Origin: Pseudomonadota bacterium
GTDB lineage: Bacteria > Pseudomonadota > Alphaproteobacteria > Rhizobiales > Xanthobacteraceae
Reading direction: 5' to 3'
Assembly (NCBI GenBank): GCA_023422775.1
Contig: JAFAGM010000041.1
Span: 1 to 64,000, forward strand
DNA: 64,000 bases
Part shown: positions 16,746-25,366 of the stretch, in pieces
Layout: the number at the start of each line of letters is the position of its first letter
How positions within the stretch are numbered: position 1 is the stretch's first letter
Translations under genes and position numbers: made by a program
The notes under the pieces: generated by a model
Told to the model about the DNA's origin: nothing
Databases searched by the model: none
Seen by the model: only the letters and a program-made list of their open reading frames with translations

Positions 16746-17489
16746 TTGACTACTTCCGACAGAGGTACGGTTGCCGTTTCCATCGTTGTGCCAGTGCGCA
16801 ATGAAGCGGAGAACGTGGCGCCCCTGGTCGCGGAGATCGTCAGCGCGCTCGAAGGCCGCTGGATCTACGAGATCATCTACGTCAATGACGGCTCGACGGA
16901 TGCGACCGCCGAACGGCTGGCGGCGCTGATGAAGCAGCATCCGGAGATCCGGCAGCTCAAACATGCCGGTTCCTCCGGGCAATCGGCGGCGGTGCGCAGC
17001 GGCGTGCGCGCGGCGCGCGGCGCCATCGTGGCCACGCTCGACGGCGACGGGCAAAACAACCCGGCATTCCTGCCGGAGTTGATTTCCGCGGTCGAGAGCG
17101 GCGGCGGCCGCGTAGGCCTTGCGGCCGGCCAGCGGGTCGGACGCAAGGACACCGGCTTCAAGAAACTGCAGTCGAAAATCGCCAACGCGGTTCGCAAGGC
17201 CATTCTCAGCGACGGCACCCGCGATACGGGCTGCGGGCTGAAGGCGTTTCCGCGCGAGGTGTTCCTCTCGATGCCCTATTTCGACGGATTGCACCGTTTC
17301 CTGCCGGCGCTGGTGCGCCGTGAAGGCTTCGACATCGCCTATGTCGACGTCGTCGACCGTCCGCGCCATTCCGGCGTCTCGAACTACGGCTTCTTCGACC
17401 GGCTATGGATCGGGATCATGGACCTGCTCGGCGTGTGGTGGCTGATCCGGCGCAAGAAGCCGACGCCTGTTGCGACCGAGGTTTTCTGA
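16746..17489 (+). CDS. GT2 polyprenyl-phosphate sugar transferase (dolichol-P-mannose synthase-like)
   Basis: A 247-residue GT-A glycosyltransferase. Motifs are IVVPVRNEAENV at the N-terminus, YVNDGSTDAT and the metal-binding D-G-D-G (ATLDGDGQNNP). A typical DPMS/ArnC C-terminal part (LHRFLPALVRREGF, then HSGVSNYGF) has only weak membrane character, so it resembles the soluble form. Family role: it transfers a hexose from a nucleotide sugar to a polyprenyl phosphate at the inner face. I chose the TTG at 16746 (GAGAG upstream, homology starts TTSDRG); an ATG at 16698 in frame is the alternative. Its product would be the donor for the GT-C enzyme two genes upstream. The stop overlaps the next start (ATGA). 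Confidence 0.85.
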   Translation: MTTSDRGTVAVSIVVPVRNEAENVAPLVAEIVSALEGRWIYEIIYVNDGSTDATAERLAALMKQHPEIRQLKHAGSSGQSAAVRSGVRAARGAIVATLDGDGQNNPAFLPELISAVESGGGRVGLAAGQRVGRKDTGFKKLQSKIANAVRKAILSDGTRDTGCGLKAFPREVFLSMPYFDGLHRFLPALVRREGFDIAYVDVVDRPRHSGVSNYGFFDRLWIGIMDLLGVWWLIRRKKPTPVATEVF

Positions 17490-17827
17490 TGCTGATTCAA
17501 TACGGGCAGGCGCTCGGCGATTATCTCTACGATGTCTTCGTCGCCAAGTTCGATTTCTGGCTGGCATTCGGGCTGGTCGCGCAACTGCTGTTCACCGCGC
17601 GCTTCCTGGTGCAGTGGATCTCGAGCGAACGCGCCGGACGAAGCGTGATTCCGATTGCGTTCTGGTTCTTTTCGATGGGCGGCGGGCTGATGACACTGGT
17701 CTACGGCATCGCCAAGCGTGAGCCCGTGATCATCATCGGCCAGGCGGCGGCCACGATCATCTACATCAGGAACATCATGCTGATCGTCAAGCATCGCGGC
17801 AAGGCGTCGAAGACGTTGGACCGTTAG
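17489..17827 (+). CDS. LABN (lipid-A-disaccharide synthase N-terminal domain) membrane protein
   Basis: A 112-residue protein with three or four transmembrane helices and the LABN signature: FGLVAQLLFTARFLVQWI, SERAGRSVIPIAFWFFSM and VYGIAKREPVIIIGQ. It is named after the extra N-terminal domain of some LpxB proteins, but here it stands alone, as it often does beside DPM-like and ArnT-like genes. Its exact role is not established; it may move or present the lipid-linked sugar. The start overlaps the stop of the previous gene by one base, so translation is probably coupled. Its end overlaps the convergent Na/Pi transporter gene by four bases. Confidence 0.85.
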   Translation: MLIQYGQALGDYLYDVFVAKFDFWLAFGLVAQLLFTARFLVQWISSERAGRSVIPIAFWFFSMGGGLMTLVYGIAKREPVIIIGQAAATIIYIRNIMLIVKHRGKASKTLDR

Positions 17828-19518
17828 ATCATCCGCGGCCGTGCGCCGGGGGCGGGCAGCGTGGCGAGGTCAGCCTCGGCAGCGCGATGGGCGGCGAGTT
17901 CGCCGGCGGCATCGAGCACGGGGTAGGCGACCGAACAGATGTGCGAATGAATGCGCCTGAGGTCGCGCAGCACGTCGAGATGCAGCGAGGTGGTCTCGAT
18001 GGTCTCGGGCCTGCCCTCGCGCAGGCGGTCCAGATGCCGTTCGGTGGCGGCCAACTCGGTGTTGCGAAGCGCCGTCTTCTCGGCCAGCAGCTTGCGGGCC
18101 TCGTTGACGTCGCCGGACATGAAAACGCCGAAGGCGATCCGCAGCGATTCCATCGTGCGCTTGTGGAAGGCCGAAAGCTCCTCGGCGCCCTCTGCGGAGA
18201 ACTGGAACCGGCGCTTGATCTTCTTGGTCGCCAGTTCGCTCAGGTTCTTGTCGATGATGTCGCCGATATGTTCGAGGTTGATGGCGAACGAGACGATTTC
18301 CATCGCCCGCTGCCCCTCGCGCTCGTCGAGACTGCCGCGGGTCAGTTTGGTGACATAGAGCTTGATCGCCTCGTCGAGGCTGTCGACGCTGTTGTCCATC
18401 GCTGAGACCTGGTCGACCAGTGTACGATCGTTGGTCATCATCGCCGTCATCACCTTGCGCAGCATGATCTCGACGTGATCGCCCATATGCAGCGTCTCGC
18501 GCGCGGCGTCCGCCAGGGCGAGCGAAGGGGTATCGAGCGCGCTCTCATCGAGGTAACGCGGCCCTGACGGGTCGGTCTCCCTGACGCGCTCGGGCAGCAG
18601 CGTCTTCAGCAGCCGCGATATGCCGTCGAGCAGGCCGATGAAAAGAACTGCGGTCGCGATGTTGAACGCGATGTGGAACAGCGCGGTTGCCCTGGCCAGA
18701 TCCGGCTGCCAGGAGGTCAACAGTTCCGAGATCGGCTGCAGGAACGGCGCCACCAGCAGTATCCCGGCCAGCCGGTTGAGGAGGTTGCCGAGCGGCAGGC
18801 GATAGCTTGCGGGATTGTCTCGCCGCGCGCCTTCGACAAGCGGATTGATGGCGCTGCCGAGATTGGCGCCGAGCACGAGTGCCAGCGCCGCGTAGGGCGT
18901 GATGAAGTGCGCGTAGGCCAGCGACATCACCAGCAGCACGCTGGCGACGCTCGAATGCACCAGCCAGGTCACCAGGGCCGCAAAGATGATGCAGAGAACG
19001 GGGTCGCCGGTGATGGCGTTCATGAAGACGCGGACGCCGGGTGCGTTCTCCGCCGGCGCCAGCGTATTGAGCAGGATGTGCAGCGCCAGCAGCATCAGGC
19101 CGAGGCCGATGAAGACGCGGCCGATGTTCTTGATGCGCGAACGCGGACCGCTGCGGAACGAGACCAGCCCGATGATGAACAGGACGGGCGCCACGGCGGA
19201 GATGTTGAACGAAAGGATCTGCACGATCAGGGTGGTGCCGACATTGGCGCCGAGCATGATGGCAAGTGCAGGCACCAGGCTGACCAGCCCCTCCGACGTA
19301 AAGGAACTCGTCAGCAGCGCCGTCGCCGTGCTGCTCTGGAGCAGCGCCGTCAATCCGAGGCCGGCGCCGAAGGCGGCGAAACGGTTGCCGAGAGCCTTTG
19401 CCAGCAACTGTCGCAGGTCGGGGCCGAACGCACGCAGAATTCCGCTGTGGACCATGTGCAGGCCCCACAGCAGCAGGGCAACGCCACCCATCAGGTCGAG
19501 CAGAACCAGGCTTCCCAT
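17824..19518 (-). CDS. Na/Pi cotransporter family protein with PhoU-like tail
   Basis: A 564-residue protein. The N-terminal half holds the inverted-repeat transporter core, with the two QSS-type motifs LLQSSTATALL (around residue 60) and VHSSVASVLLV (around residue 190). The C-terminal third (about 340-550) is a soluble helical PhoU-like domain (METIVSFAINLEHIGD-like, here AMEIVSFAINLEHIGDIIDK). Family role: sodium-dependent phosphate movement across the inner membrane, with the PhoU part probably regulatory. No pho box was recognised upstream. The gene converges with the lipid A cassette and overlaps it by four bases, and the two are probably unrelated in function. Confidence 0.88.
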   Translation of the reverse strand: MGSLVLLDLMGGVALLLWGLHMVHSGILRAFGPDLRQLLAKALGNRFAAFGAGLGLTALLQSSTATALLTSSFTSEGLVSLVPALAIMLGANVGTTLIVQILSFNISAVAPVLFIIGLVSFRSGPRSRIKNIGRVFIGLGLMLLALHILLNTLAPAENAPGVRVFMNAITGDPVLCIIFAALVTWLVHSSVASVLLVMSLAYAHFITPYAALALVLGANLGSAINPLVEGARRDNPASYRLPLGNLLNRLAGILLVAPFLQPISELLTSWQPDLARATALFHIAFNIATAVLFIGLLDGISRLLKTLLPERVRETDPSGPRYLDESALDTPSLALADAARETLHMGDHVEIMLRKVMTAMMTNDRTLVDQVSAMDNSVDSLDEAIKLYVTKLTRGSLDEREGQRAMEIVSFAINLEHIGDIIDKNLSELATKKIKRRFQFSAEGAEELSAFHKRTMESLRIAFGVFMSGDVNEARKLLAEKTALRNTELAATERHLDRLREGRPETIETTSLHLDVLRDLRRIHSHICSVAYPVLDAAGELAAHRAAEADLATLPAPGARPRMI

Positions 19519-19800
19519 ACGCTTCAGTTCCAGTCGTTGGAGTCGTAAGGGGTCAGGCTATCGCCAATAGAGGGGGGATCAACCCTTTAATTTGCCGAAA
19601 ATTGCGACGCCGGCGGCTGCGCCGTGAGCTTCATTTGCCGGCGTTTGGGCTTTTGAATCGCTGAATGGGCGGGATTTGGTAAACGGACTTCGAAGGCGAT
19701 CGCAACATTGCGAGCAGTTGCGATAGGCCAATTCCAACGTTTCTTCGGTAAAGCTGCTGCACCATCGGGTGAAGCAGATCGAACAGGGCCAGGGATCGAC

Positions 19801-20046
19801 ATGTTGGCGAATCGGCGCAGCAGCGAACGTCGTGCGTGCAGGAATTTTGCAAAGATACAGTTCGCGACCGGCGGCTTGCCGCGCGATTGCATGATCACGG
19901 ACATGTCCGACGGCGGTGTGAAAATCATCGCCGAATACCCGGAGATTCCAACCGAATTCACGGTGATCTTCTCGGAAGGCCGGCCGCGCCAATGCAAGCT
20001 GGCCTGGCGAATCGGCTGCGAGTTCGGCGCTCAATTCCTCGACTGA
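19801..20046 (+). CDS. PilZ-domain protein, minimal
   Basis: An 81-residue protein consisting of one PilZ domain, the c-di-GMP receptor fold. The binding motifs are both present: the R-x-x-x-R type (RRSSERRACR, residues 5-14) and D34-x-S36-x-x-G39 (TDMSDGGVKI). The start at 19801 follows AGGG and begins just before the RR motif; the frame is open for 31 codons upstream without a site. The domain is somewhat shorter than the usual 100 or so residues. It lies beside tadD and the cpa pilus genes, which fits c-di-GMP control of surface attachment, but that link is inference from position. Confidence 0.82.
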   Translation: MLANRRSSERRACRNFAKIQFATGGLPRDCMITDMSDGGVKIIAEYPEIPTEFTVIFSEGRPRQCKLAWRIGCEFGAQFLD

Positions 20047-20203
20047 AGCGATCGCCGCCGCGTCTCTCGCGGAGCGGGAGGGCCACAGGCGAGGGCAAAG
20101 CGCCCTCGAAAGGTCTCTTATTACCGAAAAGCGGGCCGGTTTAACCTGAACTTAGGGTTAAGCTGTGAACACTTCTGGACAGTCCCGCCGTGAGTCCAGG
20201 TGC

Positions 20204-21031
20204 ATGCTCGTGAAGTCGTATAATCCCTCCCGCATCGCGCGACTGCTTGCGTGTGCTTCCTTCCTGGCTTTGGCGCCGGGGCTTGGCGGCTGCTCGACCC
20301 CGGGGCTTTCCGACATTACCGGTTCGCTCGGTGAGACGGCCGAGCCCGCCCGCGCCGCCGACCCGCGGCGTGAGGTCGAACTCACCCAGGAACGCTATCG
20401 CGCCAATCCGAAGGATGCCGACGCGGCTCTGAGATATGGAAGGGCGCTCCGCGCGATCGGACAGCGGTCGCAGGCGGTCGCGGTGCTCGAACAGGCCACC
20501 ATCGCCCACCCCAGCAACAAGGCGCTGCTTGCCGGTTATGGCCGGGCACTCGCCGACAACGGCAATTTCCAGCAAGCCTTCGACGTTCTCGGCCGCGCCC
20601 ATAGCCCCGAGGATCCGGACTGGCGGCTATTGTCGGCGCAGGGAGCGACGCTGGACCAACTCGGGCGATATGAGGAGGCGCGGCAATATTATGCGAGCGC
20701 GCTGAAGATCGCACCGGAAGAACCCTCCGTGCTCTCAAATCTCGGACTGTCCTACGTGCTTTCGAAGGATCTTGCGAGGGCGGAGGAGACGTTGCGGCGC
20801 GCGCATGCGCGGGCGGGGACCGATCCGCGGGTGCGGGCCAACCTGGCGCTGACAGTCGGCTTGCAGGGCCGTCTCGCCGAGGCCGAAAAAATCGTCAAGG
20901 CCGACCTGCCGCCAGCGGAGGCGGCCGCGAACGTCGCGCAGTTGAAGCGCATGCTGTCGCGCAAGGACAAGGAGAACGCGCGGGCGGAGGTCGGAAAGAT
21001 GCCGATCGCGGCCAGCGGCCGCGTCGAATAA
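20204..21031 (+). CDS. tadD: TPR lipoprotein, TadD-like pilus assembly protein
   Basis: A 275-residue predicted outer-membrane lipoprotein. The signal peptide ends in a lipobox (ALAPGLGGC), and residues from about 60 onward form tetratricopeptide repeats (DADAALRYGRALRAIGQRSQ, then NKALLAGYGRALADNGNFQQ). TadD in Tad/Flp pilus systems acts as the secretin pilotin/assembly lipoprotein. I start at ATG 20204, which gives a clean signal; a GTG at 20165 with AGGG upstream is the alternative. It is convergent with cpaE, with only 15 bases between the stops, so it belongs to the pilus locus but is transcribed separately. Confidence 0.82.
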   Translation: MLVKSYNPSRIARLLACASFLALAPGLGGCSTPGLSDITGSLGETAEPARAADPRREVELTQERYRANPKDADAALRYGRALRAIGQRSQAVAVLEQATIAHPSNKALLAGYGRALADNGNFQQAFDVLGRAHSPEDPDWRLLSAQGATLDQLGRYEEARQYYASALKIAPEEPSVLSNLGLSYVLSKDLARAEETLRRAHARAGTDPRVRANLALTVGLQGRLAEAEKIVKADLPPAEAAANVAQLKRMLSRKDKENARAEVGKMPIAASGRVE

Positions 21032-21046
21032 TTCTCCAAACGCCTG

Positions 21047-22324
21047 TTACGCCCGGCGAGCCTTCACACCCTGCAGTTTCCTGATGATCGGTGTCAGGAA
21101 CGATGTCCGTTTGGTCACCGCGTGGCCCGTCAGCCGTTGCGCCATCTGAAGAAACATCGTGGTGGTGCGGTGCTTGGCGGATATCTGCGCGATCATCTGA
21201 CCGTTGTTGGCGGCCGTGCCGAACATCTTCGAATCGAACGGAATGGCTGCGATAGGCTGGCTTTCGATCGCCTTGGCGAATTCACGCGTGCTGATTTCCG
21301 GGCGCTTGTGCATGCCGACCTGATTGAGACAGTACAGCGGCGGGCGGTCGTTCGGCCGCGCGGCCTTCAGCACGTTCAGCATGTTCTTGGCGTTGCGCAT
21401 GTTGGCAAGATCGGGCTCGGCGACGATCAGGATGTCATCGGCGCCGACCAGCGCGCGCTTGGTCCATGCCGACCATTGATGGGGCACATCGAGCACGATG
21501 CAGGGTGTCGTCATGCGCATCGTGTCGAAGATCGCGTCGAAGGCGTCGGCGCCGAAATCGTAGACCTGGTCCAGTGTCGCCGGCGCCGCGAGCAGGCTGA
21601 GACGGTCAGTGCACTTCGCCAGCAGCCGCTCCATGAACGCGGTGTCGGGCCGTTCCGGTTGCGAAACGGCGTTGGCAATACCCTGCAGCGGATCCTGATT
21701 GTAGTCGAGGCCGGCGGTGCCGAAGGCGAGGTCGAGATCAATCACGACCGAATCCAGCGCCAGGTCGCGCGCGATCGCCCAGGCCACGTTGTGCGCCACG
21801 GTGGATGCGCCGACGCCGCCCTTGGCGCCGACGACGGCGATGATGCGGCCGACGGCAACCGCTTCGGAGGCTGCGTATAGACCGCAGATCGTGCGTACGA
21901 TATCGATCGGTTCGACCGGTCCGGTGACGTAGTCGCTGATGCCGCGACGCACCAGTTCGCGATATGGCGTGACGTCGTTGGCGCTGCCGATCACGACGAC
22001 GCGGGTGCCGGCGTCGCAGACGGCCGCGAGTTCATCCAGTCCTTCGAGGATGTCGCGGCCCGATTCAGTCTCCAGCACGATGACGTTCGGCGTCGGCGCA
22101 GTGTGATAGGCGTCGATGGCGGCGGCGATGCCGCCCATGTGGACCGTCAGATGCGCCTTGCCGAGGCGGCGGTCTTCGCTGGCCGCGCGCACAGCGGTAG
22201 CGACCGCGACGCTGGCGCAGTAGGCCTGCACGGAGACGCGCGGTGCCGGCGAGATATATTCCTCGGCCGGCGCCGCCGTGTCGTCCAGATGTTCGTCGGA
22301 GTTCTGAAAAACGCGACTGATCAT
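21047..22324 (-). CDS. cpaE: CpaE/TadZ pilus-localisation ATPase-like protein
   Basis: A 425-residue protein: an N-terminal receiver-like domain (about 35-155, VIVLETESGRDILEGLDELA) that lacks a convincing phospho-acceptor pocket, then a MinD/ParA-type domain with deviant Walker A G166-A-K-G-G-V-G-A-S-T175 and Walker B-like VVIDLDLAFG. CpaE/TadZ marks the cell pole for Tad pilus assembly. The start overlaps the cpaD stop (ATGA), so the two are translationally coupled. In most Tad operons cpaF comes next; here the operon stops. Confidence 0.88.
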   Translation of the reverse strand: MISRVFQNSDEHLDDTAAPAEEYISPAPRVSVQAYCASVAVATAVRAASEDRRLGKAHLTVHMGGIAAAIDAYHTAPTPNVIVLETESGRDILEGLDELAAVCDAGTRVVVIGSANDVTPYRELVRRGISDYVTGPVEPIDIVRTICGLYAASEAVAVGRIIAVVGAKGGVGASTVAHNVAWAIARDLALDSVVIDLDLAFGTAGLDYNQDPLQGIANAVSQPERPDTAFMERLLAKCTDRLSLLAAPATLDQVYDFGADAFDAIFDTMRMTTPCIVLDVPHQWSAWTKRALVGADDILIVAEPDLANMRNAKNMLNVLKAARPNDRPPLYCLNQVGMHKRPEISTREFAKAIESQPIAAIPFDSKMFGTAANNGQMIAQISAKHRTTTMFLQMAQRLTGHAVTKRTSFLTPIIRKLQGVKARRA

Positions 22325-23058
22325 TTGCCTGTATCGCTCAGTTTGGCCTTGTCGGCTTCGGGATAGGTGGTGCTGGTGGTGACGCCCCGCCGGTATTTTT
22401 CGAAGGCGATGTTGCGCCGGGAGGTGTAGGCAGGCGTTTCGGGGCGCGGCTGCTCCAGGTCCGCCGGATTGTCGATCATCGCGGCGAGGTTGCGCTGCGT
22501 CGCGCAGCCGAAATTGTGGTAGGACACGTTCTCATTGTAGCGGGGGTTGTCGATGTTCGGACCGAGGTCATCCGGCCACAGGCCGCAAGGGCCTGCGACG
22601 GCCGAAATCTTCGGATAGCTCAGCCTGATCGTCGGCAGGGTCCGGGGATCGTCGGGGCGGTATTGCCGCAGCGTGATCGCGCGTGCGGGCACGCCGCCGG
22701 CCATCAGCACCGACTGGATTTCGCGGAACGAAGCTGCTGCAGCGCGCGCGTTCGGGGTATCGATCGGCACGTCGACGATGATCGCGCCGGTGCCCTCGCG
22801 GACCCATGTCTGCGCCAATCCCATCACGTCGATGCGCTGCGGCCCGGAGAGCCCGCCGCGCGCCCGGCCGACGAATACGACGATCGACCGGTCGGCTTCG
22901 GTCACGGCGATCGGATGACGCTGGCGGTAATCGTTCGGCACGCTGGCCGTCACGATTTCCGTGGTCTGGTTGCAGGCGCCGAGCACGGCCGACAGGCCGA
23001 GAAGGGCGCCGGCCAGGCGCACGGTGCCGAAGCGATCGAGCGGTCTTCTGTTCGTCAT
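22321..23058 (-). CDS. cpaD: CpaD pilus assembly lipoprotein
   Basis: A 245-residue lipoprotein, with lipobox LSAVLGAC near residue 28. The mature part has the CpaD pattern: VTEADRSIVVFVGRARGGLS, a DUF-type core with PDDPRTLPTIRLSY, and the paired cysteines of AGPCGLWPDD and NFGCATQRNLAAMI, the last being the family signature. It works with the secretin in the outer membrane. The start at 23058 has GAGGA seven bases upstream; the frame is open for 34 codons beyond it. It overlaps cpaE by four bases. Confidence 0.88.
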   Translation of the reverse strand: MTNRRPLDRFGTVRLAGALLGLSAVLGACNQTTEIVTASVPNDYRQRHPIAVTEADRSIVVFVGRARGGLSGPQRIDVMGLAQTWVREGTGAIIVDVPIDTPNARAAAASFREIQSVLMAGGVPARAITLRQYRPDDPRTLPTIRLSYPKISAVAGPCGLWPDDLGPNIDNPRYNENVSYHNFGCATQRNLAAMIDNPADLEQPRPETPAYTSRRNIAFEKYRRGVTTSTTYPEADKAKLSDTGK

Positions 23059-23098
23059 CGTTCTATCCTCGTCCCCGGCGCGGTGGCGCGCTTCCGCC

Positions 23099-24553
23099 TC
23101 AGTCAATGATGAACCCAAAACTGCCCTGGGATACGCCGATCGTGTCGACGTGAGCGACAAGTCCGTAAATCCGGTTGATGCGGGCCAGCAGCGTGGACTG
23201 GGAATCGGAGGCCGGCGCGAACCCGTCGTCGGGGCGGGACAATTCCTTCTGTGCGACCGCGCGGACCACGTAGGGCGTCACCAGAACCATCAGTTCTGTC
23301 TGGTTGTTGACGAAGTCCTGGCTGCGGAACAGCGCGCCGAGAACCGGCAACTGGTCGAGACCGGGCAAGCCGTTGACGGCCTGCTTGGTCTGCTCCTGGA
23401 TCAGCCCGGCCATCGCCATCGAGCCGCCCGAAGGAATCTCCAGCGTTGTCTCCGCGCGGCGGGTCTTGATCGAGGGAACGGTCAGCGAAGATCCGTTCTG
23501 GTTTAGCGTGATCGCATTGTCGTTCGACATTTCGGAGACTTCGGTCATCACCCGCAGGCTGATGCGGCCTTCGGTGAGCACCACCGGGGTGAAGTTGAGC
23601 GAGATGCCGAATTTCTTGTACTGGATCTGGGTGGTGCAGACCCGCGTGACGGGATCGCACGAATAGCCGGCGGGGATCGGAAATTCACCGCCAGCGACGA
23701 AGGTCGCGGACTCGCCGGATATCGCGGTCAGGTTCGGTTCGGCCAGCGTTCGCACCACGCCCGCGCTCTCCATCGCGCGCATGGTGGCGGTGACGGTCGG
23801 CAGGCCCTTCAGGACGCTCGAGGCGCTCAAGCCGTTTTCGGACACCAGCGGGCGGCCGAAAGCGGTGAACGGGTTGCTGTTGTTGAAGTTCACGACCGCC
23901 GTGCCGTAGTTCATGCTGGCCGAAAGATCGACGCCCATCTGCTTGATGATGTCGCGGCGCACTTCCGAGACGTTGACCTTGAGCATCACCTGATCGCGGC
24001 CGCGAACCGCGATCGAGTTGACGACCCGGTCGGCGCCTCCCACCAATCGGGCGGCGATCTCGCCGGCCTGCTGGGCTTCGACCGGGCTCGATACCGAGCC
24101 GGTCAGCAGGACGCTGTCGCCGACGCCCTCGATCTGGATTCCCGGCAGCGATTGCTTGAGCGCGGCGCGCACGCCGTTGAGGTCTCGCTTGACGGCGATG
24201 TCGTAGGAGGCGACCTGCTGGCCGTCGGCATCGAAGAACACGACGTTGGTCTGGCCGACCGCGGCGCCGATGATATAGGCGCGTTGCGAGGATCGAACCA
24301 CCGCGTTGGCGACCTTGGGATCGGCGACCAGCACGTCTTTCACGTCGCGCGGCAGGTCGACGATCATGGACTTGCCGACGCCGAGTGCGAGAAAGCGCGT
24401 CTTGACGGACGGGCCGATGGCCGACGTTGTGACGGGATCCTTATCGGATTCGGCTGCAACGACCGGCAGCAGCGGTCCAAGTGTCAGCATGGCCACGGCT
24501 GGCAACAATGCGGCGCCAGCCGCCACGGTTGACTGAATTCCCCCAAACTTCAT
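23099..24553 (-). CDS. cpaC: CpaC/RcpA outer-membrane secretin
   Basis: A 484-residue pilus secretin. It has a signal peptide of about 34 residues (ending LLPVVAA-ESDK), then a pilus-formation N-domain (VGKSMIVDLPRDVKDVLVAD) and a BON-like module (GVGDSVLLTGSVSSPVEAQQ). The secretin channel domain ends with the family signature LPVLGALFRSQDFVNNQTEL followed by MVLVTPYVV. It forms the outer-membrane gate for the Flp pilus. It starts 15 bases after cpaB ends and is followed by cpaD after 40 bases, so one operon. Confidence 0.9.
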   Translation of the reverse strand: MKFGGIQSTVAAGAALLPAVAMLTLGPLLPVVAAESDKDPVTTSAIGPSVKTRFLALGVGKSMIVDLPRDVKDVLVADPKVANAVVRSSQRAYIIGAAVGQTNVVFFDADGQQVASYDIAVKRDLNGVRAALKQSLPGIQIEGVGDSVLLTGSVSSPVEAQQAGEIAARLVGGADRVVNSIAVRGRDQVMLKVNVSEVRRDIIKQMGVDLSASMNYGTAVVNFNNSNPFTAFGRPLVSENGLSASSVLKGLPTVTATMRAMESAGVVRTLAEPNLTAISGESATFVAGGEFPIPAGYSCDPVTRVCTTQIQYKKFGISLNFTPVVLTEGRISLRVMTEVSEMSNDNAITLNQNGSSLTVPSIKTRRAETTLEIPSGGSMAMAGLIQEQTKQAVNGLPGLDQLPVLGALFRSQDFVNNQTELMVLVTPYVVRAVAQKELSRPDDGFAPASDSQSTLLARINRIYGLVAHVDTIGVSQGSFGFIID

Positions 24554-24568
24554 TTCGCGTCCTTTCGG

Positions 24569-25366
24569 TCACTTCTGTGCCGTCGTTTGATTGGCGACCC
24601 CGTAGCGAACGACGTTGAGGCCGTCGTTTCGCTTCAGGACCTGCTCGTCGGAATGGCTTTCAGCCACGTTGACGTCGGTGATGCTGCGCAATGCGAGCGA
24701 CAGGGTGCCGCCCTGGCGTGCGCGCGCCAGCGTCTCGACCTGTTCGGGTTTCAGCCCCAGCGTCGCGGTCTTGCCGAGGAGGGTGTTGATTCCCTCTTTT
24801 TCCTTCGGGGCCTGATCGATCGCCAGCACACGGACATTGGTGAGAATGACTTCCGCGACGACGAGATCGGCGCCCTTGCCGTCCGGGTTTTTCTCGCGCC
24901 TGGACAGGATCACGTCGACCCGGTCGTTGGGCAGGATGAATCCGCCGGCGCCGGTTTCCGCCGAAATCTCGGTCGAGACCGCCCGCATGCCGGTCGGCAG
25001 GATCGCGGCCATGAAGCCGGAGCCGTTGGCCTTGACGAGCTTCTGCTCGCGGATCGGTTCGCCCGCGATGAAGGGAGCGCGTACAATGGAGCCGGCGATT
25101 TCGTTGATGGCGTCGGCTCTGCCGGCGCGGTTGATCACGCTGCCGCTGGCGGTCGCCGCCGGCCAGACCTGCCATTGCAGATCCTCCGGCTTGACCACCT
25201 GGCCGAGTGCGATCTCGGATTTGGCGACCAGGACCTCCGCTGTCGGCAGCTGCGCCACTGGTTCGGCAGCAGGGCGCGATTTTTCTTCGGTCCCGCGAGC
25301 GAGATAGGCGGCTACGCCGCCCGCGCTCAACGCGATGGTCAGAACGACGACACGTGCGATATTCAT
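24569..25366 (-). CDS. cpaB: CpaB/RcpC pilus assembly protein
   Basis: A 265-residue protein with an N-terminal signal anchor (MNIARVVVLTIALSAGGVAA), a SAF domain around residues 42-105 (TAEVLVAKSEIALGQVVKPE, then IAGEPI) and the RcpC domain (PTGMRAVSTEISAETGAGGF, then ILPNDRVDVILSRR). SAF domains may bind peptidoglycan, and CpaB stabilises the secretin. It is the first gene of the cpaBCDE run. No prepilin (flp) or prepilin peptidase (cpaA) gene lies upstream, where they usually are. Confidence 0.88.
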   Translation of the reverse strand: MNIARVVVLTIALSAGGVAAYLARGTEEKSRPAAEPVAQLPTAEVLVAKSEIALGQVVKPEDLQWQVWPAATASGSVINRAGRADAINEIAGSIVRAPFIAGEPIREQKLVKANGSGFMAAILPTGMRAVSTEISAETGAGGFILPNDRVDVILSRREKNPDGKGADLVVAEVILTNVRVLAIDQAPKEKEGINTLLGKTATLGLKPEQVETLARARQGGTLSLALRSITDVNVAESHSDEQVLKRNDGLNVVRYGVANQTTAQK

